A stretch of 64,000 nt of DNA from Streptomyces sp. NBC_01549 (lineage in GTDB: Bacteria > Actinomycetota > Actinomycetes > Streptomycetales > Streptomycetaceae): contig NZ_JAPEPW010000004.1 in assembly GCF_026339955.1 (NCBI RefSeq), positions 124,001-188,000 on the forward strand, read 5' to 3'. The notes beneath the pieces were generated by a model. The model searched no databases and was not told where the DNA came from. It saw only the letters and a list, made by a program, of their open reading frames with translations. Positions 54,491 to 62,120 of this stretch are shown piece by piece. Each line of letters starts with the position of its first letter. Positions within the stretch are counted from its first letter, which is position 1. The translations under genes were made by a program, and so were the position numbers.

Positions 54491-56397
54491 TTCCTGGCCG
54501 CCGCTTCCACCGGGTCCGTCGGGCTGACCCGCTCCGCGTGACGCAGAGTGTCCGTGTACCCGTCAGCCTGCAAGGTGAACAGGCGCGCGTACTCGCCCCC
54601 AGCCCGCATCAACTGCATGTGGCTGCCTTCCTCCAGCACACGCCCGTCACCGAGTACGGCGATCCGGTCCGCGTCGCGCACGGCGCTGAGCCGATGCGAG
54701 ATCAGCAGGCTTGTGCGGTCTGCCCGGTGGTGCCTGATCGAGATGTGGATCTCGTGTTCCGACTCCGCGTCCAGTCCCGCCGAGGGTTCGTCGAGAATCA
54801 TCAGGTCGCGCCCCTCACGGATGAAGGCACGGGCCAGGGCCAGACGCTGGTGCTGCCCGCCCGAGAGCAGCGTCCCCGACCGCGGTTCCGCGGATTGACT
54901 GTCACGGTGGAAGGTGCGGGAGAGCATCGTGTCGTACCCCTGCGGAAGCCCCGCGAGTTTCTCGTGCATGCCCGCCTTACTCGCCGCGGCCTCGATCCGG
55001 TCCCGTTCGTCCAGCAACCGCAGGTCACCGAGCCCGATGTTCTCGGCAGCGGTCATGTCGTAGTGCTGGAAGTCCTGGAACACAGTGCTGATGCGTTCGC
55101 GCAGCTCTGCCGGATCGGCGTCGCGCACGTCGACGCCGTCCCACAGCACGGCGCCGTGCGTGGGATCGTAGAAGCGGCACAGCAGTTTCACCAGCGTGGA
55201 CTTCCCTGCACCGTTCAGACCCACCAGGGCCAGCGACTGTCCGCACGGGATGAACAGGTTCAGCCCGCGCAGCACCCAGTCATGGTCCGCGGCGTAACGG
55301 AACCAGACGTCCCGCAGTTCGATCCCGTGCCGCAACGGCGCCAGTGGAGCCGGTTCGAGGGCCACTGGAAGGTCCGGTTCGGCCTCGACCACCTCCAGGT
55401 AGTGGTCGAACATGAGCAGCGCACGCTGGGACGCCGCGAGCTGGATCAGAAGGCTGCCGAGCGAGCTCTGCACACCATCGACCGCTGCCACGAACATGGT
55501 CACCCCGCCGACCGTCAGATCGCCGTCGTGGGCCGCGAACACCGCCCACACCAGTCCGGCCCCGGAAACGAGTGCGGACAGCAGTTCCAGAACGCTCTGC
55601 ACTTTGGTCTGGCGTGCTTCCACGGACTGGGTGACGGCGTTGGCCGCCCGGCGCTCGGCCAGCACACGCGACCGTAGGAAGTCGCCGATCCCGAACAGCC
55701 GGATTTCCTTCGCCGCGGTGGGCGTGGCGATCAGCCCGGCGTAGAAGTCCTCCCTGCGCTCGATCCTGCCGACTTCGAACACGGCGCGTGCCTGGTGTCG
55801 TGACAGGGCGAGTTGGGCCACGAGCGACGGAACACCTGCGGCGAGCACGATGATGGCCATCAACGAGTTGAGCGCGACCAGTGAAACCATGAACCCGGCC
55901 ACGGTCAGCATGGACCTGCCCGCAGCCAGCGCCGCGTCCGCGAGTTGGCCGGCGACAGTCCTGCCCACATCCTGGGCCACCCGCAGGCGGTCGAGGAATG
56001 CCGGATCCTCCAGCCGTCCCAGGCCAGGCTGGCGGCCCACCGCGGTGAAGAGCCGATCCTGCGTCAGCAATCCCACCTCCCGGTCCACAACGCCTCGAAG
56101 ATATCGGGCAGCCAGCGGGCCGAGGCCCACCACGGTAGCCGCAAGGACGTAACCGAGCGCGGGGACGAGCAACGTCCTGATATCCGCACCGTGCGTCAGA
56201 CCGTCAATCAAGAGCTTCGTCATCCACGCGACCATCACCGGCACCAGCCCGGACGTCAGCGTGATCGCGGCGTATCCGGCCGAGGCCCAGGGCGCCGCGG
56301 CAGCGCAGAGGACTAGGGCGGCGGTGATGCGTCGGCGCGCGGAGCGCGTGTGCCCCTTCCCGGAGCGGCCTGGCGGACGTCGGCGGCGTGTTCTCAC
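54487..56397 (-). CDS. ABC exporter (fused TMD-NBD) of the Cys-rich peptide operon
   Basis: 636 residues: a transmembrane domain of about six helices (residues ~25-320) and an ATPase with Walker A GLNGAGKST (~394), Q-loop STVFQDFQHYDMTAAENIG, signature LSGGQHQRLALARA (~509), Walker B LMILDEPSAGLD and switch His LLISHRLSAV. There is no N-terminal C39 peptidase. GTG 56397 overlaps the TlpA stop in GTGA, and its own stop overlaps the S26 start. It probably exports the peptide at 57649-57858 as a homodimer. Confidence 0.85.
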   Translation of the reverse strand: MRTRRRRPPGRSGKGHTRSARRRITAALVLCAAAAPWASAGYAAITLTSGLVPVMVAWMTKLLIDGLTHGADIRTLLVPALGYVLAATVVGLGPLAARYLRGVVDREVGLLTQDRLFTAVGRQPGLGRLEDPAFLDRLRVAQDVGRTVAGQLADAALAAGRSMLTVAGFMVSLVALNSLMAIIVLAAGVPSLVAQLALSRHQARAVFEVGRIERREDFYAGLIATPTAAKEIRLFGIGDFLRSRVLAERRAANAVTQSVEARQTKVQSVLELLSALVSGAGLVWAVFAAHDGDLTVGGVTMFVAAVDGVQSSLGSLLIQLAASQRALLMFDHYLEVVEAEPDLPVALEPAPLAPLRHGIELRDVWFRYAADHDWVLRGLNLFIPCGQSLALVGLNGAGKSTLVKLLCRFYDPTHGAVLWDGVDVRDADPAELRERISTVFQDFQHYDMTAAENIGLGDLRLLDERDRIEAAASKAGMHEKLAGLPQGYDTMLSRTFHRDSQSAEPRSGTLLSGGQHQRLALARAFIREGRDLMILDEPSAGLDAESEHEIHISIRHHRADRTSLLISHRLSAVRDADRIAVLGDGRVLEEGSHMQLMRAGGEYARLFTLQADGYTDTLRHAERVSPTDPVEAAARK

Positions 56398-56948
56398 CGT
56401 GCCTGCACCGGTACGTCGAGGTCGATCTCCTCAGCGGTGACGATGGGGCGTCCGTGCTCAGAGCTGGGTGAGACGACGAGCAGCGCGGGGAACGCCTTGA
56501 GCGCGAAGGCTGAACTCACCGCGCCCGCGTTGCTGGACTCGTGCACCACCCGGGCCACCGGACGCAGGCGCTCCAGCATGTCGGCGACCGCCTCGGGCTC
56601 GCCCACGACAGTGGCCAGCACCTTCTCTCGGCCGCCGGGGAACGAGGCAGCGAAGTCAACGAACTTCGGCAACTTCTCCTGGCACGGCCGGCAGGTTGGC
56701 GAGAAGAAGGCCACCAAGGTGTCGCCGTGCCGCAAGCTGTTGTCATCCACCGGCTCGGCGTCCTCCGTGAGGGTGGTGAACTCCCCGATCTCATCGCCCA
56801 TTCCGACGGAGACAGCCGGGTTGGACCTGCCGTTGCGGTTGAGGATCTCGGCCTGGTCCCGCAGGCGTTTGATCATTCCGAAGCTCAGCACGAGATTGAG
56901 GACGCACAACGCCCCGACGAAGACGAGGGCGGCGATCACCACGGGCAT
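56394..56948 (-). CDS. TlpA-like membrane-anchored thioredoxin
   Basis: 184 residues: an N-terminal anchor helix (VVIAALVFVGALCVLNLVLS) and an extracytoplasmic thioredoxin fold with redox motif C86-R-P-C89 in FFSPTCRPCQEKL and a cis-Pro region AFPALLVV. ATG 56948 follows AGGAG with seven-base spacing. TlpA-MauE pairs are known as electron-handling partners that make or shuffle disulfides in exported proteins. Here the obvious substrate is the eight-Cys peptide of the same operon. Confidence 0.8.
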   Translation of the reverse strand: MPVVIAALVFVGALCVLNLVLSFGMIKRLRDQAEILNRNGRSNPAVSVGMGDEIGEFTTLTEDAEPVDDNSLRHGDTLVAFFSPTCRPCQEKLPKFVDFAASFPGGREKVLATVVGEPEAVADMLERLRPVARVVHESSNAGAVSSAFALKAFPALLVVSPSSEHGRPIVTAEEIDLDVPVQAR

Positions 56949-57561
56949 GATGTTTCTCCTGTCGGAACTTGGTGGACATGGCGGCGGGCGGAGCAGTGGG
57001 CCGCGCACCCGGCCGGAACAGCTCCACGAGTTCATCGAGAGTGGTGACGAGCGCCCCGCACGTAAGCCCGATCGCGATCGTCAGCAACACTCCGGCAGTG
57101 GTGCCGCCAGAGCTCGGACCGAACAGTGCCGAGAGGCCGGTCGGGACCGCCAGCACCAGGTTGCGGACGGCCTGCCACCCGCTGACCGGTACCGTGGAAT
57201 GGCCGAAGCAGCGGCAAGCCGTGGCCTTCCCCCGGCGCGCGACGAACGCGATGCCGAGAGCGAAGGCGAGCAGCAGGCCCGTCGCAAGCCAGGCGCCGTA
57301 TCGGAACGCCACGGGTAGGGGCAGCGCCAGCAGCCCCCACACCGCGAATTCCAGAGCCACCACGGCTGGAGCCAGCAGTCTGCGTGCCCCGGGAACCGGG
57401 GCCAGCACCTCAACCGCTGCGGCGAACTCGTCGAAGGACCGGCGTCCGGAGACCTTGCTCACCGAGGACACCAGGAAAATCAGGCCGATCAGACTTTTGA
57501 TCCAGGGCGAGAGATAGTGCTCCACGATCCCCCAGACTTGATAGTTCGTGTGCCGGCGCAC
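56791..57561 (-). CDS. MauE/DoxX-like redox membrane protein
   Basis: The first ~190 residues are a four-helix membrane protein of the MauE family with the C116-R-C118-F-G motif in GKATACRCFGHS. MauE proteins feed electrons to, or accept them from, TlpA-like thioredoxins during disulfide formation. The frame starts at GTG 57561 (another GTG near 57525 is possible). It has no stop until 56791, so it overlaps the TlpA gene by 158 bp with an Arg-rich tail; a lost stop or a sequencing indel near 56950-57000 would explain this. Confidence 0.7.
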   Translation of the reverse strand: MRRHTNYQVWGIVEHYLSPWIKSLIGLIFLVSSVSKVSGRRSFDEFAAAVEVLAPVPGARRLLAPAVVALEFAVWGLLALPLPVAFRYGAWLATGLLLAFALGIAFVARRGKATACRCFGHSTVPVSGWQAVRNLVLAVPTGLSALFGPSSGGTTAGVLLTIAIGLTCGALVTTLDELVELFRPGARPTAPPAAMSTKFRQEKHHARGDRRPRLRRGVVRPQSRAELRNDQTPAGPGRDPQPQRQVQPGCLRRNGR

Positions 57562-57611
57562 ACCTGACCTGGAACAGGGGGACCGATGCCCCCTTCCAGC
57601 CGCGTGGAACA

Positions 57612-57637
57612 GGGCCCGGCGCCGATGCCCCGGGCCC
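57612..57637 (-). terminator. Attenuator hairpin between precursor and processing genes
   Basis: GGGCCCGG at 57612-57619 pairs perfectly with CCGGGCCC at 57630-57637 across a 10-base loop, 12 bp after the precursor stop and about 50 bp before MauE. A leaky hairpin here would give more precursor than enzyme mRNA, as in many peptide operons. Confidence 0.6.
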
Positions 57638-57648
57638 CAGAGCCACGA

Positions 57649-57858
57649 TCAGCAGTAGCAGGTCAGGTGGCCGCCGTAGGTACCGCAGCACGGAGCGTTG
57701 TTGGTGCACCACGTGTTCACGTTTGTGTACCCGTTGGCCACGTTGCACTGCCAGCACTGCGTCCAGCACGACTGCGGCGAGACCTGCGCCGAGGCGGAAA
57801 TCTTGGGCACGAAGCGCTCAAGAAGCGCCTGCCCAGCGGATTCCAGTTTACGAAGCAT
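57649..57858 (-). CDS. Eight-cysteine peptide precursor, candidate disulfide-rich bacteriocin
   Basis: 69 residues from ATG 57858, preceded by an excellent AAAGGAGG site. Residues 1-24 (MLRKLESAGQALLERFVPKI then SASA) form a charged, amphipathic leader without a hydrophobic signal. Residues 25-69 contain eight cysteines at 31, 35, 38, 51, 57, 58, 67 and 69, with four Trp/Tyr-rich segments (CWTQCWQC, WCTNNAPCC, LTCYC). A22-S23-A24 is a signal-peptidase-like motif; cleavage there would leave a 45-residue core starting with Gln. It heads an operon of redox, export and protease genes. Four disulfides are expected. Family unknown to me; fulvocin C of Myxococcus is, as I recall, a similar-sized eight-Cys bacteriocin. 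Confidence 0.75.
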   Translation of the reverse strand: MLRKLESAGQALLERFVPKISASAQVSPQSCWTQCWQCNVANGYTNVNTWCTNNAPCCGTYGGHLTCYC

Positions 57859-58002
57859 GTCATCCCCTCCTTTGTGGATCGTCCCGACCCGACGTCGGAT
57901 GAGGCACCTTCGCATTCCGCCGACAGACCGGTATTGGAGGAAATCGACATTGTATTTTTTCGACCCGCCCCACTGCAGCGGACTCCCACTCACCCGCAGC
58001 GT
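57859..58002 (-). promoter_or_regulatory. Leader/promoter region of the peptide operon
   Basis: 144 bp between the AraC stop and the precursor start. An unusually AT-rich patch (TCGAAAAAATACAATGTCG on the minus strand, about 57938-57956) stands out against the GC-rich background and is a plausible promoter core or regulator site, followed by a ~80-nt leader with the GGAGG site. No clear -35/-10 pair can be fixed. Confidence 0.45.
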
Positions 58003-58929
58003 TCAGCCTTCTTGCAGAATGCTGGTGATCCGGCCTGCCACCCGGTCGACACCGCCTCCCCCGCGCTGGTATGCGGCGATAAAACGCAGCGGCGGGCGTC
58101 CCGTCAGCGCGGTGAACTCCCTTGTCAGGTGTGCTTGGTCGTAGAACCCGCAGCTGGACGCCACCTCACCGGGTCTGCGGCCGGCGGAGAGCAACGCGGC
58201 GGCGTGTTGCAGTCGCAGCACCCGGGCCAGTCGTTTGGGAGTCAGACCGAGCTGCTCGCCGAACCCGCGCTCGAGTTGACGCTGGCTCCACCGCATGCTT
58301 TCAGCCAAGGCGGTGATCTCCAGCCTGCCGCGGGACTGCTCCAGACGCTGCCAGGCCGCGACCACCCGCTCGGATGCGAGGCGACCCTCCTTCCGGCAGC
58401 GCAAGAGGAACTGGTCGACGAGGGCGAAGCGCGAAGACCACCCCGATGCCCCTGCCAGCTGCTCCAACAGGTGGTGGACCCGGATGCCGGGGAGGTCGGC
58501 GAGCTCTACGCCAGGTTCGGGCAGGTCCCCCAAGGCCACACCGAACAGTTCGAAGGCCGCCCACGGTGCGAGCATCACCTCAACGCCGTGTATCCCGCCG
58601 GTGTGCTCGCCCAGCACAGGGCGCGTACTCGGCGGGCTCAACAGGGATACGACGGTGCGGGCCCCGTGAGCTGCACCCACCGGCGAGATCCGCAGCGACT
58701 CACCGAACCCCAGGACCAATGTCGCCAGTCCGCACGGGATCTCCAGACGTCTGCGCACCGGTCCTGGCGCGAACCGGAATCCCCGGTAGCTGAGTACTCC
58801 CGGCGCCAGGGATGGATGCGGGTGTCCGAAGGCCAGCTCCCACCGACCCTCAGGGCATCGCATCCGATACGCCGGCAAAACCTGTTCCGTCAGCGGACTG
58901 TCGGACACGTGAACACCCACAACCGGCAT
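58003..58929 (-). CDS. AraC-family regulator of the peptide operon
   Basis: 308 residues from ATG 58929 with GGAG before it; an alternative Met is at 58863. The N-terminal half is a cupin-like sensor region, and the C-terminal double helix-turn-helix reads LEITALAESMRWSQRQLERG then LARVLRLQHAAALLSAGRRP GEVASSCGFYDQAHLTREFT. It is co-directional with and 144 bp upstream of the precursor, so it most likely activates the operon. Ligand unknown; autoinduction by the peptide is possible but not shown. Confidence 0.8.
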   Translation of the reverse strand: MPVVGVHVSDSPLTEQVLPAYRMRCPEGRWELAFGHPHPSLAPGVLSYRGFRFAPGPVRRRLEIPCGLATLVLGFGESLRISPVGAAHGARTVVSLLSPPSTRPVLGEHTGGIHGVEVMLAPWAAFELFGVALGDLPEPGVELADLPGIRVHHLLEQLAGASGWSSRFALVDQFLLRCRKEGRLASERVVAAWQRLEQSRGRLEITALAESMRWSQRQLERGFGEQLGLTPKRLARVLRLQHAAALLSAGRRPGEVASSCGFYDQAHLTREFTALTGRPPLRFIAAYQRGGGGVDRVAGRITSILQEG

Positions 58930-59315
58930 CGACGCTCCGCAGTGGCCCAGTTGCTCGAAATCTCACCGTCGCTGCGAAGCGCCCTCGGAGGGACATTGTG
59001 CACAGTGGCGAATACGGTAGGCGAAGTGGCAAGGCATAATGACGAGAATGATGTGCACATGACAACGCTCCGATTGGTGGGTTGCAGCGCATTGACGGAA
59101 GCGAGCATCGGCACTCCGGCTCTCACGCTTTCTCGGTCGCTCTCCGTCGCATTGCGCGAAGAAACCTCCAGGCCACATCCCGAATCGCACCCCTCCGTTC
59201 GCTGGAGGGGTGCTCGTCGCATGTCGACGCCGCCCATGAACCGGACGCCCTTCAGGCAAGCCCGGTACGCGCGTCAAGCCAATGATCTCAGTCCACCCCG
59301 TCTCACGACGATGGC
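58930..59315. other. No gene recognised
   Basis: Upstream region of the AraC gene. It contains short inverted stretches but no frame with homology or a convincing ribosome site. A locally lower G+C content around 59010-59060 may mark the AraC promoter. Confidence 0.4.
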
Positions 59316-59424
59316 ATGCGCTGGTCAAGTTGTCAACGAACCTTTGAGTGCGTGGGTTTCTGACGTCATGTCGGGGCGTAGCGGAGGTCGGGTCTTGGGT
59401 CGGTGCTCAGGCTTCGGCGGGCAG
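59316..59424 (-). repeat. Solo IS6 end (relic of another copy)
   Basis: The plus strand GAGTGCGTGGGTTTCTGACG and GGTCGGTGCTCAGGCTTCGG match the complement of the distal end of IS6 copy 3 (29545-29641), with the terminal repeat degraded to GGTCAAGTTGTCAACGA. Only about 100 bp remain. It marks the right side of the peptide operon island. Confidence 0.65.
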
Positions 59425-59453
59425 TGCGGGTGCCGATAAATCGTCCGGCCTGC

Positions 59454-60588
59454 TCAGGCGGCATGTTGGTACTCGTGCAGGGTTCCGCCGAGCCGGTCTC
59501 GTCGGCGGACCTCAAGATGCCCGATCTGCTCTGGCACGTTGATCGGTGCAGGCAGTGGGCGCAGCGGCGCGGCTTGTCCCAGGACTCGGTGCGGTCGATG
59601 GCAGTTGTAGAAGGTCTCGAACTCGCGGAGCGAGTGCGGAAGGTGGCTCTGGTTCCCAATCAAGGTGCGGTCCGGCAACTCACGCCGGCACGTCTGTATC
59701 CAGCGCTCCATGTGGGAGTTCATCCGCGGTATCCGGATGCCGGTGGTGACAACGTTCAGCCCGGCGTCGGTCAGCAGGTCGTCGAAAGCGGCCGTGAACT
59801 TCGAGTCGCGGTCGCGGATCAAGAACCTGGCCCTGCTGCTTGCGTCCTGAAGGTCCATGAGGAGATGGCGCCCGAGCACACGATCCACTCCGCCGTCGGG
59901 TGTGCGCCGGCGCCCAGGATCCGCACCCGCCGCGTGGCGTGCTCGATCACCGCGAAGACGTACAGGCGCGCCCCGGTCAGGGTGCGGACCTCGAACAGAT
60001 CGCAGGCGAGCAGCGCTTCTGCCTGGCTGCGCAGGAAGTCGGCCCAGGTGGTGCTCTGCCGTTCGGGCGTGGGTGGGATGCCGTGCTCGCGGAGGATCTC
60101 CCAGACGGTGGAGGCGGCGACCTTGATGCCGAGCGCCGCGAGCTCGCCGTGGATCCGCCGGTAGCCCCACGAGGCATTCTCGCCCGCCAGACGCACGACC
60201 AGGGCAGCCCGGATCGACCGGATGGTCGGCGGGCGTCCGCGGCGCTTGGGCACGCAGGCCGCAGCGTGGCACCGCTTGAGCAGGTCGCGATGCCAGCGCG
60301 GGAGCGTGTCCGGGCGGACCAGCAGCAGGAGATGCCGCAGCTTGTCCATGGGGAGGTGGTGGAGCAGGCCGGCGAGGACAGCGCGGTCGGTGTCGGTGAA
60401 CGTGGGCCTCCGACCTGGCGCTGCAGGACCAGCAGCTGGTGCCGCAGCGCCAGGATCTCCACGTCCTTGTCTCTGTCGCTCATCGGCAACAGGCGCAGGA
60501 ACGCAAAGGTGTGGGTCACGGCGAGACACGCAAGACGCAGCAGCACGAAAATCATGATGCCGTCGATGCCCTGCGCAGACGAAGACAA
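59454..60588 (-). pseudogene. Integrase-core transposase (IS3-like), two frameshifts
   Basis: Three frames join into one protein. The N-terminus has VLLRLACLAVTHTFAFLRLL and DVEILALRHQLLVLQRQV; after a shift near 60410 comes FTDTDRAVLAGLLHHLPMDK and ASWGYRRIHGELAALGIKVA (IS3-type HTH_21); after a shift near 59870 comes ARFLIRDRDSKFTAAFDDLL and YNCHRPHRVLG of the rve core. Such integrase-like transposases are common in Streptomyces. This copy is dead. It cut into the enoylreductase gene upstream. Confidence 0.7.
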
Positions 60589-60649
60589 CAGGGTGAAGGA
60601 AGGCGCAGCCGGAGATCCGGGATCAAGCGCTTCACCTGAGCGAATGAAT

Positions 60650-61413
60650 TATCGGCACCCGCAGTGACGGCGTTCGAGGTCGGCGACCGTGTCGCGGCCG
60701 TGATCGAGGGGGCTTTCGCGTCCGAGGTCAACGTGCCGGCGACATCGGTCATGTCCGTGCCCGACCACATGGACTTCGCGCAGGCCGCCACGGTGCCGGT
60801 CGCGTTCCTCACCGCCTGGTACGGCCTGGTGCGCATGGCTGGCCTCCAGCGCGGCGAGCGGCTCCTCATCCACTCCGCGGCGGGCGGAGTGGGGTCGGCT
60901 GCGCTGGCGATCGCGAGGGTACGGGGAGCCGAGGTACTGGCGACCGCCGGAACTCCCGACAAACGAACATACCTGCACGAGCATGGCGTGCGGCACGTCA
61001 TGGACTCCCACAGCACGAAATTCGGGGACGAGACCCCCGCCGCCACCGACGGTGAGGGGGTCGATGTCGTCCTCAACTCCCTTACGGGAGAGCTGCTGCG
61101 CCGCGGCCTGGAGCTGCTCCGGGTCCGTGGCAGGTTCGTCGAGATCGGCAAGCGCGACATCATGGCTGACGCCGCGCTCGGTCTCGGTCCCTTCCGCAAC
61201 AGCCTCAGCATGCACAGCGTGGATCTCCGGCTGCTGGTCGACCGATGCCCGGAACTTATCGGTGAGCTCTTGGGAGAACTGGCGCCGTTGTTCGCTTCGG
61301 GCGCGCTGGCGCCATTGCCCTACACCCCGTTTCCGGTCACGCGGGCCGATGGCGCGTTCCGGAAGATGATGGGCGGACGGCACATCGGGAAGATCGTGCT
61401 GACGTTTGCGTAG
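60650..61413 (+). pseudogene. Enoylreductase/zinc-type dehydrogenase (PKS ER-like), 5' truncated
   Basis: About 250 residues open from the transposon edge: VTAFEVGDRVAAVIEGAFAS, then LIHSAAGGVGSAALAIARVR with the nucleotide-binding AAGGVG, and GVDVVLNSLTGELLRRGLEL, FVEIGKRDI. The LNSL and EIGKRDI motifs are diagnostic of polyketide-synthase enoylreductase domains and relatives. The C-terminus is normal (a stop after IGKIVLTFA), so it is the end of an ER domain or a stand-alone enzyme. The N-terminal substrate-binding part is lost. Confidence 0.65.
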
Positions 61414-61466
61414 CGATGCGGGAGCGCGGAGGTGCGGCCCTGCGGCCCGAAGCGGTGTACTGGCCG

Positions 61467-61958
61467 CTACGGCCTGCGCCGCAGCATGTTCATGATGGTC
61501 ATCGTCAGCACCGTCTCACCGTGCTGGTTGAGCACTTCCACGTCGGTGTGCACTAGGCCGCGGTCGGGCTTGGACCGCGACACGCGGGCCCCGGTGATCG
61601 TGGCCCGGACCGACAGGGTGTCACCCGGCCGCACCGGCCGTTGCCAGCGCACTTCGTCGACGCCGGGGGACGCGAGCGACGCGACCTTGCTGAGGTAGTG
61701 GTCCGCGTACATGCGCATCATCACGGCCGTGGTGTGCCAGCCGCTCGCGATCAGTCCCTGGAACGGTCCGTCCTGCGCCGCCACCGGATCCGTGTGAAAG
61801 CTCTGGGTGTCGAAGCGCCGGGCGAACTCGAGGATGTCCTGCTCGGTGAGGGTGCTGCTGCCGAAGACGTGCACGGCGCCCGGCACGTAGTCCTCGAAGT
61901 ACCGGTCGTCGATGGAGGCGGCGAAGTTGTCGGTAGTGGCCGGGGTGGTCGTCGTCAT
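61467..61958 (-). CDS. MaoC-family hydratase (hot-dog fold)
   Basis: 163 residues from ATG 61958. It has the R-hydratase pattern: DRYFEDYVPGAVHVFGSSTL TEQDILEFARRFDTQSFHTD P (the D...H hydratase motif), GLIASGWHTTAVMMRM and DEVRWQRPVRPGDTLSVRAT. It hydrates trans-enoyl-CoA or ACP thioesters. It converges with the enoylreductase piece, and both may come from one fatty-acid or polyketide locus. The upstream gene ends 10 bp away. Confidence 0.85.
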   Translation of the reverse strand: MTTTTPATTDNFAASIDDRYFEDYVPGAVHVFGSSTLTEQDILEFARRFDTQSFHTDPVAAQDGPFQGLIASGWHTTAVMMRMYADHYLSKVASLASPGVDEVRWQRPVRPGDTLSVRATITGARVSRSKPDRGLVHTDVEVLNQHGETVLTMTIMNMLRRRP

Positions 61959-61968
61959 GGGTGCCCTC

Positions 61969-62120
61969 TCACTCGGTTCCATGGCTCGGTTCGGTGACGC
62001 TCTGTGGACGATGATGCGTACGGTAGCGGACCGCCGCGTCCTGGAACGCACTGAGTGATCCCGGATTGGCCAAGGCACCCTGGGCCACCACGAGCTCTGG
62101 CTCGGCGCCGGCCAGGATGT
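61969..62120 (-). pseudogene. C-terminal fragment of an unidentified protein, cut by IS6
   Basis: About 49 residues (ILAGAEPELVVAQGALANPG then SLSAFQDAAVRYRTHH) end 10 bp before the MaoC start, so this was the upstream gene of the same operon. The IS6 end at 62121 removed the rest. No family recognised. Confidence 0.45.

Noticed and set aside
54487..56397. A bacteriocin transporter with built-in C39 leader peptidase
   Set aside because: The N-terminus goes straight into membrane helices after a short Arg-rich tail; there is no room for a C39 domain and no QxxxxxC motif.
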